64,000 bases of DNA, taken from contig NZ_JBMGJC010000010.1 of assembly GCF_048984525.1 (NCBI RefSeq), positions 1 through 64,000 on the forward strand, read 5' to 3'. The notes under the pieces were generated by a model that worked only from the letters and a program-made list of their open reading frames with translations, was not told the DNA's origin and searched no databases. Shown one piece after another: positions 26,449-34,416 of this stretch. The translations under genes were made by a program, and so were the position numbers. The stretch comes from Syntrophopropionicum propionicicum_A (lineage in GTDB: Bacteria; Bacillota; Desulfotomaculia; Desulfotomaculales; Pelotomaculaceae). Numbering within the stretch: the stretch's first letter is position 1; every line of letters starts with the position of its first letter.

Positions 26449-26560
26449 TCTGTAGAAACCGGGCCGTGTTCCGCTTCAAAAATCTAATATCATTTGGTCT
26501 ACCGCCTTCTCCCGCCTAATATTATTGATTTTAGGCACTCTTAAATAAAGGGGTGGGGGA

Positions 26561-27280
26561 ATGGGCAGCATTGTAATAATGGGGCTGATTGCCGGTCTTG
26601 GAACATGTCTTGGCGCAATTCTTGTAACATGCTGCGGGCATTTGCGCCCGCGCACCCTCTCCCTGCTGCTTGGCTTCGCCTCCGGGGTAATGGCTTCTGT
26701 TATTATCTTCGATCTGCTTCCTTCTTCTTTGAATTACGGAAGTTTTATTTTTACCCTAGCCGGATTTCTGGGTGGGATCGGGCTTATGTTTATACTGGAC
26801 CTGGCGCTCAACATCTTGTACCCGGCCACTTTGAGAGGAAAAGGTTACCTGAAGATGGGCTTCCTTATCGCCACCGGCATAGCGCTGCACGACCTGCCGG
26901 AAGGGCTGGCTATCGCAGCGGGGTTTGCCGCGGCTGAAAAACTGGGCCCTATACTCGCCTTCGCCATAGGCGTCCATAACATTCCCGAGGGGATGGTATG
27001 CGCGGCCCCTTTAAGAGTCGGCGGGCTCGGCGCCGGACGGGTGCTGCTGGTGAATGTCCTGATCAGCCTGGTAACGCCCCTGGGCGTGTTTATCGGGCTG
27101 ATACTGGTAAAGACCTCCTCTTTGTTTATCAGCCTCCTCCTGTCCTTTGCCGCCGGAGCTATGACCTATATCGTGCTGCACGAGCTGGCGCCGGAATCAA
27201 GGCGCAACAGCAGTTTTCTCGCTTACCTGGGGATGCTCAGCGGCCTGCTGCTGATTATTGGTTTAAACATTATCGTTTAA
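26561..27280 (+). CDS. ZIP-family metal ion transporter
   Basis: 239 residues with about eight hydrophobic segments. The metal-binding helices show the ZIP signatures HDLPEGLAIAAGF (TM4) and HNIPEGMVCAAPL (TM5). ZIP proteins import Zn, Fe or Mn into the cytoplasm; the metal cannot be told. The 3' end overlaps the convergent DMT gene by 11 bp, with no terminator between, so opposing transcripts will overlap. ATG 26561 has AAAGGGGTGGGGG just upstream. Confidence 0.92.
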   Translation: MGSIVIMGLIAGLGTCLGAILVTCCGHLRPRTLSLLLGFASGVMASVIIFDLLPSSLNYGSFIFTLAGFLGGIGLMFILDLALNILYPATLRGKGYLKMGFLIATGIALHDLPEGLAIAAGFAAAEKLGPILAFAIGVHNIPEGMVCAAPLRVGGLGAGRVLLVNVLISLVTPLGVFIGLILVKTSSLFISLLLSFAAGAMTYIVLHELAPESRRNSSFLAYLGMLSGLLLIIGLNIIV

Positions 27281-27716
27281 GGATCAGCCAGGCCCCTCCG
27301 GCCATCAATAATGTCCCCAGGACATTGTAAAGGCTGAACGGGATTTTGTTCATGCCGAACAGCCCCAGGTGGTCCACCAGCCCCGCCGTAAATACCTGGC
27401 CCAGGACGATGGCGGTAGTGGCCGGCGCTACTCCTACCTTTGGAATACTCAGGACTACACTATATATAATTAAAACACCCAGTAAACCGCCCAGGTAGGA
27501 ATACCAGGGAGCCTTAAGGATGTCGGTCAGGCAGCCGTCCCCCAGCTTGCAGATAAAAAGAAGCAGCGATACCAGCAAAAGCCCGGTAAGGTGCACGATA
27601 AAGGTGGATTCCCACAACCCTATCACCTTGCCCAGGGCTGAATTAATAGTGCCCTGAATAGCCATAGCCACACCGGAAAGCGCGGCTATCAACAGGGGTA
27701 GTATTTTTATAGGCAT
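27270..27716 (-). CDS. YdcZ/DMT-family membrane protein
   Basis: 148 residues with five predicted membrane helices (ILPLLIAALSGVAMAIQGTI first, 20 residues shown; LLGVLIIYSVVLSIPKVGV later). The pattern fits the DUF606/YdcZ family of half-size drug/metabolite transporter proteins, which work as dimers or pairs. Here it is a single copy. The substrate is unknown. It converges on the ZIP gene. Confidence 0.85.
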   Translation of the reverse strand: MPIKILPLLIAALSGVAMAIQGTINSALGKVIGLWESTFIVHLTGLLLVSLLLFICKLGDGCLTDILKAPWYSYLGGLLGVLIIYSVVLSIPKVGVAPATTAIVLGQVFTAGLVDHLGLFGMNKIPFSLYNVLGTLLMAGGAWLILKR

Positions 27717-27864
27717 CCGTCAACCTCCTTTTTCTTATTCCTTTCCATTTTTACAGCCATTATTCCACAGACCTTGCAGGATCAATATCCGTTAAATATA
27801 CGGCCGCTGTAACAAATTGCCACATTAAAACATAAAATGATCAAGAATATGGAGGTGTGTTACT

Positions 27865-28167
27865 TTGAAACGTCTATTTAACCCCATGCTTTTTTTGATG
27901 GCCAATACTCCTGATGTGGAAAGAAATATGGAACTCCTGACATCCTTGCTCCAGACGGCTGCCGACTCGGTTAAAAATATTAAAAGCGGCTTTGATAGTT
28001 TTAACGCGACTATTATTAAAGTAGCCGAGAGCATGCCGGGCACCCACCTTAATGTGAACAAACCCGCCGGCCCGACGAAACCGGCCGTCCAAACAGAAGC
28101 CCCCGCGGAACCGGCGGTTGACTTCGATCCGGTACCCTCTATCCAGATGCCTTTCGAGGAGGTTTAA
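27865..28167 (+). CDS. Small hypothetical protein
   Basis: 100 residues from TTG 27865 with a strong GGAGGTG at 6 nt and a terminator after the stop, which support expression. An amphipathic helical N-terminal half (PDVERNMELLTSLLQTAADS) is followed by a Pro/Ala/Glu-rich tail (residues about 65-100). There is no signal peptide, cysteine or known motif. It faces away from the YbaB-paralogue pair at 28.4-29.3 kb. A CATAAAAT box upstream could be a sigma-E/K -10. The function is unknown. Confidence 0.6.
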   Translation: MKRLFNPMLFLMANTPDVERNMELLTSLLQTAADSVKNIKSGFDSFNATIIKVAESMPGTHLNVNKPAGPTKPAVQTEAPAEPAVDFDPVPSIQMPFEEV

Positions 28168-28185
28168 AACAACACAACAACAAAA

Positions 28186-28216
28186 ACAGGGCGCCGTTTT
28201 CGGCGCCCCAAGTTTT
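28186..28216 (+). terminator. Terminator of the small gene at 27865
   Basis: Stem GGGCGCC/GGCGCCC with loop GTTTTC, followed by CAAGTTTTAAAC on the plus strand. Confidence 0.75.
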
Positions 28217-28249
28217 AAACAAAACAATTTAAAACAATAACATTAAAAC

Positions 28250-28346
28250 AATACAGGATATTATTAACAAGTAAACCTAAATAATAAAATTAAAAAGAAA
28301 TCCTGTAAATCTTGATAATCCTGTAAATCTAGTGATAGATTGTTTT
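28250..28346. repeat. 9-bp-period repeat array
   Basis: A weak inverted unit (ACAGGATATTATTAACAAG) at 28250, then four units AATCCTGTA/AATCTTGAT/AATCCTGTA/AATCTAGTG at 28299-28335, ending about 10 nt from the stop codon of the minus-strand gene at 28353. Confidence 0.65.
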
Positions 28347-28352
28347 AATTGG

Positions 28353-28979
28353 TTAAGCTTTTTTGCGGTCGTCAAGCGGGTCCCACTTCATGATTTTTGG
28401 CGCTTCCCGCCTGGCTTGTTTCTCCTCCCCGGCTGTTTTTGCCGCGGCGGCGTTTTCCTTTACCCCGGCAGCGGGCTGGCCTGCCCCGGCCGCCGGCTGG
28501 AGGGCGCCACCACCCTCGTGCCCCGGCGGCGCCTTGGAGCCGCTGCCCAGCATTCCGGCCATCATGCTCATCAGGCTGTTCAGATCAACGTGCTGCCCGA
28601 GGACGCTCAGCATATTTAAAAGCGTCGCGGTATTGATTCCCTGCCCTGCCGGTGTGCTGCCGCCGCCCTGGCCGCCGAGCATTTTCATCATTATTCCCAT
28701 CAGGTTCTCCATTGACTGGCCACCGGCCGGAGCCGCCCCGGGGGATACCGGTGAAAGCGCGGGCAGCGCGGGCAGCGCCGCCGGGAGAGGAAGCGACAAA
28801 TTTGCATTACCACCGTAACGGCGCCCGATAAGCCCTAAAATGCTCATCAAATTAACGGAGCTGATGTATATCAGCATTGTTTCCTGATCCAGGCCGTACC
28901 TGGACGTCTGCTCCAGAAGCCTGATTACCGGATCCTCCGGCACACTATCGCCCTTTATTTCCTCAGCCAAGTTTACCAC
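28353..28979 (-). CDS. Hypothetical Ala/Pro/Met-rich protein paired with YbaB paralogue
   Basis: About 205-208 residues. A helical N-terminal part (about 1-55, ending ILGLIGRRYGG) is followed by a low-complexity Ala/Pro/Gly region that surrounds Met-rich amphipathic segments (MENLMGIMMKMLGGQGG and LNSLMSMMAGMLGSGS), then a charged tail. GTG 28979 abuts GAGGGA; TTG 28970 has better spacing. It lies 13 nt after the YbaB-like gene and is surely cotranscribed. I recognise no family. The Met-rich segments suggest protein-protein or membrane contact, but that is inference. Confidence 0.6.
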   Translation of the reverse strand: MVNLAEEIKGDSVPEDPVIRLLEQTSRYGLDQETMLIYISSVNLMSILGLIGRRYGGNANLSLPLPAALPALPALSPVSPGAAPAGGQSMENLMGIMMKMLGGQGGGSTPAGQGINTATLLNMLSVLGQHVDLNSLMSMMAGMLGSGSKAPPGHEGGGALQPAAGAGQPAAGVKENAAAAKTAGEEKQARREAPKIMKWDPLDDRKKA

Positions 28980-28992
28980 TCCCTCAAACCAT

Positions 28993-29292
28993 TTAAAACA
29001 ACCCGGGTATATTGGGCAGGTTAAGTCCGCCTGTTATTTTCGCTATCTCAGTTTTAATCATTTCTTTCGATTGCAAAATGGCCCTGTTAAAAGCGCTGGC
29101 GACCATTATTTGCAGCGCTTCAGCATTGTCGGGGCTCAATGCGGCGGGATCAAACGCTACGCCCTGCACCTCCTGGTAGCCGTTTATCAATACACGGAAT
29201 GCTCCTTCCCCTTCAGCAACCTCGATTGTCATTTGTTTTAATTCACCCTGAAGTCTCTGCAGTTCAGCAAAAATCGGCCCCATGTTCATCAT
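28993..29292 (-). CDS. YbaB/EbfC-family paralogue
   Basis: 99 residues. The C-terminal half closely follows the true YbaB encoded at 58.6 kb: both have a helix leading to KITGGL followed by a Pro-Gly-(Leu/Met)-Phe end, and both have an Asp/Glu-rich segment before it. The N-terminal coiled-coil is shorter. YbaB family proteins are dimeric nucleoid-associated DNA-binding proteins. A second copy in an accessory block is unusual. It is the first gene of a pair with the Met-rich protein, and it follows the terminator of the SPOCS gene. Confidence 0.75.
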   Translation of the reverse strand: MMNMGPIFAELQRLQGELKQMTIEVAEGEGAFRVLINGYQEVQGVAFDPAALSPDNAEALQIMVASAFNRAILQSKEMIKTEIAKITGGLNLPNIPGLF

Positions 29293-29335
29293 CGGTTTTC
29301 ACTTCCTTCTTATGTGGGTTAACACTCTTTGCTGG

Positions 29336-29367
29336 TGTAAAAAGAAAGCTGTTATACAACAGCTTTT
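29336..29367 (-). terminator. Terminator of the SPOCS-CBM gene
   Basis: Stem AAAGCTGTT/AACAGCTTT with loop GTAT, then CTTTTTACACC on the minus strand. An overlapping longer pairing (GAAAGCTGTTG) exists just upstream. Confidence 0.8.
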
Positions 29368-29412
29368 TTTCAACAGCTTTCTTTTCCAGCTGGTTAAAGA
29401 AATTGTTTTTTA

Positions 29413-30468
29413 TTAAGTCATCAAAGGTACGCATTCCAGTACAACATCGTCTATCTTGACCGTGTTTGTGTTGCCGGCCGCCGGAATAAAGGAGAAGCGG
29501 ACCATGGCGCTGGTAGCGTTTGTATCTGTCACAGGCGTGGTAAACTGGACCTGGGTATATGCCCCATCCGGGATCCCGGTGCTGGTAAAAGTTTGCGAGC
29601 CGATTCCCACCTGGACACCGTTCTCATCAAAGAACACAACTTCAGCGTTGAGAGCGAAGGCGCTGGCCTGACCCAGGACATCCTCCGCGACCCAGAAGGT
29701 CAGCCTGTACTGGCGGCCGCCCACAATCCCGTTGGAGACCATCTGGAAAAGCGACCCGGGCAGCAGCGGGTTAAGGATCCCTAAATCCGCCGCGAACGAG
29801 CCGGAGTGCGCGAAAGTGGTTTGCTGGACATTGCTGCTGCCCCAGAACACCGGGTGGAACGGATCAGCCCAGTTCTCGAGGCCGCCGTCCCTGAGCCGGT
29901 TGCCTGCCGGGCAGACTTTCGGGCTCGGACAGATCTGCACGAATATCTGTTGGTCCTCAACAACCTTGGCGGTAAGCTGGACCACGGCAGTCTGGTGGAG
30001 CCGGCTGGCGCGCGGGAGTTCCCAATTTATATCCACGTCAATGTTGTGGAACTGGATGAAAACATCGTTCCTGTTTTTAACCCTTTTCATCTCTCTAAAT
30101 TCCTGCATTTTGGAAAACGGCACGTCCTCGGCAAAATGCCTGACCTCATTATTTTTATTCACATAGAAGATCTGCTTGTGGATGGTGCCGCTGACAATAA
30201 CCTTTTTAATCCATACTTCTCTCTCCGGACTTACCGTGGGAACTAAAATGATATCTCCGGATGAAAGTTGGTCCACAAATACCGGGGTGCCCTTCAGGTC
30301 ACGGACGGATGCGGTGATATGATCTATTTTCATGGCCAGTTCGGGCAGGGTAATGGTGCTGTCCACCACCTGCTCCACATCTACAGCTTCGAGAACTACC
30401 GGTACTTTAATCTCAAGGCATCTTACCGTAGAGGGCTCAGTAAATAAAAACTGCGAAGGTACGGACAT
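29413..30468 (-). CDS. SPOCS (DUF3794) domain protein with C-terminal jelly-roll module
   Basis: 351 residues. Residues about 10-180 resemble the SPOCS/DUF3794 domain found in spore coat assembly proteins (VPVVLEAVDVEQVVDSTITL, then IHKQIFYVNKNNEVRHFAED). After a Cys-containing linker (CPSPKVCPAGN), residues about 190-347 look like a CBM4/9-type jelly roll (DGGLENWADP, GSFAADLG, YRLTFWVAED, KIDDVVLE). There is no signal peptide, as expected for proteins deposited on the forespore from the mother cell. It follows the larger SPOCS-LysM gene by 28 nt and probably shares its promoter. The link to the coat is inference. Confidence 0.78.
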   Translation of the reverse strand: MSVPSQFLFTEPSTVRCLEIKVPVVLEAVDVEQVVDSTITLPELAMKIDHITASVRDLKGTPVFVDQLSSGDIILVPTVSPEREVWIKKVIVSGTIHKQIFYVNKNNEVRHFAEDVPFSKMQEFREMKRVKNRNDVFIQFHNIDVDINWELPRASRLHQTAVVQLTAKVVEDQQIFVQICPSPKVCPAGNRLRDGGLENWADPFHPVFWGSSNVQQTTFAHSGSFAADLGILNPLLPGSLFQMVSNGIVGGRQYRLTFWVAEDVLGQASAFALNAEVVFFDENGVQVGIGSQTFTSTGIPDGAYTQVQFTTPVTDTNATSAMVRFSFIPAAGNTNTVKIDDVVLECVPLMT

Positions 30469-30496
30469 TCTTTAAAAACCTCCTTTTTAATATTTA

Positions 30497-32044
30497 TTAG
30501 CCCATGGCAGGGCAGGGTATCTGTATTACCTGGCCGACTTCCAAAACATCCGGGTTGGTGATCTGCGGGTTTATATCCAGGATCATCTGGACAGTAACCC
30601 TGTTGGCCGCGGCAATTCTGGAAAGAGTATCGCCGGCCCTGACTGTGTACGGTGTCGGCGGGCAGGGTGTGGCGGTAGGTTCCGCTGTAGGCTCCACCTC
30701 AACCGGCGTGTAGACCATGGGCTGGGACATTTCCCAAACTGTGGCGGTAATCTTCAGCACCACTTCCGTATGCAGGTCCATACCGTCCTGGTCCACATTG
30801 ACATATTCGGGATCAACTTCTACCTTTACTTTCATGTCAGACTCCGCGCCTTCGACAATCACAAAAGTGCGGAAATTAAGGCGTTGGTGCATGGCGTGGA
30901 CTGCCTGGTCCGGCGCCGCGCTCACATAAACGATCTCAACGTCGGCATAGCCCCTGATTAATACTTTCCCGCTGAGAATATTGGTATCAGTTACTTCTGT
31001 ATCTTCCACCCTGGTATCCAGGACTTTCGCAATATCCGGCTTTTCTTCCGGGACCTCCGTGGTTTCCCGCAAGACTACCTGGGTGTCCCCGGTGCCGATT
31101 TCCTGTTCGACTTTGAGCTGAATCCTTTCAAAACCTTCCTCGTCTTCCAGTTCGGTCGGGACATCTCTCAGGGTCCTTGTTTCGGTAACAAAAACAGTCA
31201 GCTGAATAATTACATCGGCGAATAAAGCAGGGTCTTTTATCAGCCCGGCCTCGGCGCTCTCTACCACCGCGCGCACCTGGACATTCATACCCGGCTCGGC
31301 TTCGGGCACTTCCACAAAGTCGCTGAACTTGATGGTGTGATGAAGGTCATGGACTGTTTGATCGGGCTTCATGGCTACATACATGATCTGGAGCCTGACC
31401 TCGCCCTCAACAATAACTTTGTTGGCAATTATCCGTTTGTCAGTTATAACGACCTCTGCTTCGGTGTTTAAAATTCTTTCCGCATCAGGCTTCTCTTCGG
31501 GCACATCAAACTGGTCGCTGACAATTATCTGCTTGGTTTCCCTTTCGCCTACCAGGTGTTCGACTGTGATGTCCTGTTCTTCCAGGGCTGTGTTGCCTTC
31601 AGGGGTCTCAGTGAGTATCTCGATCTCGTCTATATCAGTAACTTTGGCAAAAACACTGAGCACTGCCGCAACATCAAACTTACGAGGGTCTCTGGAACTC
31701 TGTGTCAGGCTCACATCCTCCACTGTAAACTCGACATCAACGTCATCCCCTGGCTCGGCGCCCGGCACGTCTAAAGAGCTGGTAAAATTCACACTGTCAT
31801 GAAAAAAGTTGACAGATTGATCCGGCTTAAAGGCAACATAAGTCACCTGCAAGTTCAAGGTACCGTTCACGATAACTTTATCCGGAACGATGCTGACGTC
31901 TCTTACTTTTGCCTTTGCTTCTTTTGACAGGATCTTTTCTACGTCTGGTTTGGCTTCCGGAACTTCAATCTGTCCCCTGACTACGGCCTGGACTCTATTT
32001 TCACCCTGAACCAGATGGACTTTAAGCCGTTCGGTTTCAGCCAT
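30497..32044 (-). CDS. Triple SPOCS (DUF3794) plus LysM protein, likely spore coat/morphogenetic
   Basis: About 515 residues from ATG 32044 (AAAGGAGG at 7 nt). Three SPOCS/DUF3794 repeats occupy about 5-150, 165-310 and 325-465, each starting with a VPE-(A/E)-KPD motif (QIEVPEAKPDVEKIL; FDVPEEKPDAERIL; TEVPEEKPDIAKVL) and containing a VTYVA/IMYVA-like strand and KPDQ or APDQ. A Pro/Thr linker leads to a C-terminal LysM (YTVRAGDTLSRIAAANRVTV, 20 residues). SpoVID/SafA-like proteins use LysM to bind cortex and SPOCS regions for coat assembly. A sigma-K-like promoter precedes it. Confidence 0.85.
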   Translation of the reverse strand: MAETERLKVHLVQGENRVQAVVRGQIEVPEAKPDVEKILSKEAKAKVRDVSIVPDKVIVNGTLNLQVTYVAFKPDQSVNFFHDSVNFTSSLDVPGAEPGDDVDVEFTVEDVSLTQSSRDPRKFDVAAVLSVFAKVTDIDEIEILTETPEGNTALEEQDITVEHLVGERETKQIIVSDQFDVPEEKPDAERILNTEAEVVITDKRIIANKVIVEGEVRLQIMYVAMKPDQTVHDLHHTIKFSDFVEVPEAEPGMNVQVRAVVESAEAGLIKDPALFADVIIQLTVFVTETRTLRDVPTELEDEEGFERIQLKVEQEIGTGDTQVVLRETTEVPEEKPDIAKVLDTRVEDTEVTDTNILSGKVLIRGYADVEIVYVSAAPDQAVHAMHQRLNFRTFVIVEGAESDMKVKVEVDPEYVNVDQDGMDLHTEVVLKITATVWEMSQPMVYTPVEVEPTAEPTATPCPPTPYTVRAGDTLSRIAAANRVTVQMILDINPQITNPDVLEVGQVIQIPCPAMG

Positions 32045-32075
32045 ACTTAATCCTCCTTTCAAAACTTTTCTATAC

Positions 32076-32102
32076 TAATATATGAGTGTGATACGAAAAA
32101 GT
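32076..32102 (-). promoter_or_regulatory. Sigma-K-like promoter of the SPOCS operon
   Basis: Minus strand AC, 16 nt, then CATATATTA, matching sigma-K consensus AC-N16/17-CATANNNTA, about 25-30 nt before the ribosome-binding site of the SPOCS-LysM gene. Late mother-cell expression would suit a coat protein. Confidence 0.5.
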
Positions 32103-32132
32103 ACCAAAAAGTGCAGTCAACCATTTAAAAAA

Positions 32133-32160
32133 CGAAAAAAAGAGGACTAATGTCCTCTTC
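32133..32160 (-). terminator. Terminator of the triple-CAP gene
   Basis: Stem AGAGGAC/GTCCTCT with a 4-nt loop, followed by TTTTTTTCG on the minus strand, about 105 nt after the stop codon. Confidence 0.8.
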
Positions 32161-32266
32161 CTTTTATTGCTATTTATCCTTTTAATGTTAAATTTGCCAT
32201 TCTTTTTTTAATGCATGTTTGTTAACTGAAACTACTTGAAATTATTCAATATTAAGTTATATTCCC

Positions 32267-33691
32267 TTAACCGGTGAACATCTGAACAAACATCTTGCCG
32301 TAAGGACCGCCGCTGATAACGCCGATTCCCACTTTTGTATAGTTGGTGTTAAGAATGTTGGCACGGTGGCCTGAGGAATTCATTAAATTGGTATGCGCGC
32401 TCTGCACGGTGGACGCTCCGGCCAGGTTCTCCCCGGCGTAGCTGTACCGCACCCCGTATGACTTCATCATATCAAAGGGCGAACCGTAAGTGGGCGAGGT
32501 GTGGCTGAAATATCCTTTGTCTATCATATCCTGTGCTTTCATCCGGGCCAGTTTGACCAGGGCCATATCCGCCTGCAGGGGGCGCAGCCCCGCTTTGGAG
32601 CGCTCCTGGTTGACCAGGTTGAACATGGTCTGCTCGTCCGCGCTCATGCCGCTCACTGTTTGCGTCGGTGGCGTCGTTGGCGTGGTCGGTGTCGTTGGCG
32701 TGGTCGGTGTTGTCGGCGTCGTTGGTGTAGTCGGTGTGGTTGGTGTCGTTGTAGTTGTCAGCGGTTTAATAAACATCTGGACAAACATCTTGCCGTAAGG
32801 ACCGCCGCTGACAACGCCGATTCCCACTTTAGTATAGTTGGCGTTAAGGATATTGGCGCGGTGGCCCGGGGAATTCATTAAATTGGTATGCGCGCTCTGT
32901 ACGGTGGGCGCGCCGGCCAGGTTCTCCCCGGCGTAGCTGTACCGCACCCCGTATGCCTTCATCATATCAAAAGGTGAACCGTAAGTGGGCGAGGTGTGGC
33001 TGAAATAGCCCTTGTTTATCATATCCTGCGCTTTCAGCCTGGCCAGTTTGACCAGGGTCATATCTATCTGCAGAGGGCGCAGCCCTGCTTTGGAGCGCTC
33101 CTGGTTGACCAGGTTGAACATGGCCTGCTCGTCAGCGTTCAAGCCGCTTACCGTTTGGGCCGGCGCAGTGGGCGTGGTCTGGGTAACAGTAGTCGTTTTT
33201 TGGCCGCCTGTAAACATCTGAACTACTATCTTGTAGTAACCCTGCGTTACAATTCCAACACCAATGCGGTCAAAATTTGTGCTGAGCATATTTGCCCGGT
33301 GGCCGCTGGAAGCCATTAACGCATTAAAAGCTGAGCTCACCGAAGAAGCCTTGGCCAGGTTTTCTCCCGCATAACGGTATTGAATTCCCGCCTTGCTCAT
33401 CATATCGAATGCTGAGCCGTAAGTCGGTGAGGTGTGGCTGAAATAGTTGTTGGAAGCCATATCCTGGGCTTTAATTTTTGCCAGGCCGGACAGCGCCGGG
33501 TCATAGGTAAGATCAGGCAGTCCGGCGGAGCTCCGGGCCTCGTTTACAAGGTCTACCATCTGCTGTTCATCAGCCGTGAGGGCAGCTGCCGACGCGCTGG
33601 CCGGAGCAAACACGCTCATGGACAACAGAAACACTAAAAGGAACAGGGAAGCTGCGAATACTGCCGGTACCCATTTCGGACGGAATCTCAT
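32267..33691 (-). CDS. Secreted protein with three CAP/SCP domains
   Basis: 474 residues. A signal peptide (about 1-37, ending ASASAA) is followed by three CAP (YkwD-like) domains at about 40-165, 188-315 and 350-474. Each has an HTSPTYGS-type loop, the YAGENLA motif and SGHRANILN-like or related residues. Domains 2 and 3 are almost identical, pointing to recent duplication, and are joined by a threonine-proline linker of about ten TPT units. Bacterial CAP proteins are extracellular and often sporulation-linked; activity is not settled. Two tandem c-di-AMP riboswitches lie in the leader, and AAAGGGG serves ATG 33691. Confidence 0.92.
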   Translation of the reverse strand: MRFRPKWVPAVFAASLFLLVFLLSMSVFAPASASAAALTADEQQMVDLVNEARSSAGLPDLTYDPALSGLAKIKAQDMASNNYFSHTSPTYGSAFDMMSKAGIQYRYAGENLAKASSVSSAFNALMASSGHRANMLSTNFDRIGVGIVTQGYYKIVVQMFTGGQKTTTVTQTTPTAPAQTVSGLNADEQAMFNLVNQERSKAGLRPLQIDMTLVKLARLKAQDMINKGYFSHTSPTYGSPFDMMKAYGVRYSYAGENLAGAPTVQSAHTNLMNSPGHRANILNANYTKVGIGVVSGGPYGKMFVQMFIKPLTTTTTPTTPTTPTTPTTPTTPTTPTTPTTPPTQTVSGMSADEQTMFNLVNQERSKAGLRPLQADMALVKLARMKAQDMIDKGYFSHTSPTYGSPFDMMKSYGVRYSYAGENLAGASTVQSAHTNLMNSSGHRANILNTNYTKVGIGVISGGPYGKMFVQMFTG

Positions 33692-33698
33692 TTAATTT

Positions 33699-33935
33699 CC
33701 CCTTTCTTTTAAGCCTCCGGAGTTAGCTGACGGGTTCGGTAAAAGATAACCCTACCATTTGGGTCGTGGGTCGTGTGTCTGAGCAGTGAGATTCATGCAT
33801 TAACACCGGGCCTTTTAGACCCCTTAATTCTGTCATTCATTCTCACGTCTCATTTCTCACGTCTCACGTCTCAATTGGATTCACCCCTGATAACTGGGTC
33901 CTCCGTACCTAAACTCTTTTTAGGATTCGGCCATG
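33699..33935 (-). promoter_or_regulatory. Cyclic-di-AMP (ydaO-yuaA) riboswitch, proximal copy
   Basis: On the minus strand the conserved blocks appear in order: GCCGAATCC, GGTACGGAGGACCC, GGGGTGAATCC, TAGGGTT, AACCCGTCAGCTAACTCCGG and GGAGGC. The pseudoknot TCTTTT/AAAAGA is intact and ends about 4 nt before the AAAGGGG ribosome-binding site of the triple-CAP gene. These match the ydaO consensus I remember from Thermoanaerobacter and Bacillus. The variable hairpin between AATCC and TAGGG is expanded to about 124 nt by GACGTGAGA-type repeats that can pair with each other. Proximity to the start suggests translational control. Confidence 0.88.
33757..33876. repeat. GACGTGAGA-type repeats inside the riboswitch
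   Basis: A GACGTGAGACGTGAGAAATG run and, about 90 nt away, a complementary ACACGACCCACGACCC run form the arms of a long hairpin that replaces the variable stem of the proximal riboswitch. The unit is shared with 14.55, 17.25, 42.78 and 56.65 kb. Confidence 0.7.
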
Positions 33936-34021
33936 TTTTGAAGCACGTTTTCAGGTTAATTAACCGGAATACCAGTGAGACTTGAATTTGATATTTCTCA
34001 CGGTCTTTTTAAACTCAAGAA

Positions 34022-34210
34022 GGCTATCCACTTTATATATACGTCTCTCGCTGCAATTTTGTGGCGATGAGCCGTGAACAGCAGGATAGTCCTATTGGGT
34101 CTGTTAAACCGTAGAAGATATCGCGATATTCTTATATCTCACTCTCAAATGGATTTACCCCTTAAAATGGGTCCTCCGCGCCCAATGATCTCAGGATTAG
34201 TCCTTGTTTT
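34022..34210 (-). promoter_or_regulatory. Cyclic-di-AMP riboswitch, distal copy
   Basis: A second aptamer lies just upstream. On the minus strand: GGACTAATCC, GGCGCGGAGGACCC, GGGGTAAATCC, TAGGACTATCC, CGGCTCATCGCCAC. A CTATCC/GGATAG pseudoknot conserves the pairing with a different sequence from the proximal copy. The 3' core (CATCGCCAC for CAGCTAAC) is diverged, so ligand affinity may differ. Both copies begin with a similar GTTAATT(A/G)ACCTG leader, suggesting a duplication. Between the aptamers I see no gene. Confidence 0.75.
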
Positions 34211-34235
34211 GAGATACATGGTTACAGGTCAATTA

Positions 34236-34280
34236 ACAAAAAAACAAAAAGCTTGTACAAAGGAAAAAATGTACAAGCCT
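34236..34280 (-). terminator. Terminator ahead of the tandem riboswitches
   Basis: Stem GCTTGTACA/TGTACAAGC followed by TTTTTGTTTTTTTG on the minus strand. It probably ends the operon from yabG to the GX3-repeat gene; the riboswitch transcript must start after it or read through. Confidence 0.8.
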
Positions 34281-34416
34281 AATATATAAGAAAATGTCGC
34301 CCGGTGGCAAAGCCGGTATTTTCAGTATATCACGTATAATGTTAGCAGGACTGGCAGACTCCTGCGATATATTTATTATTGCTTTTAATTATTAAATAAT
34401 GTTAAATGTTAACAAT

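Noticed and set aside
32640..32770. Opposite-strand ORF of Val-Gly-Val repeats
   Set aside because: It is the complement of the Thr-Pro-Thr linker of the triple-CAP gene; no start context or independent support.
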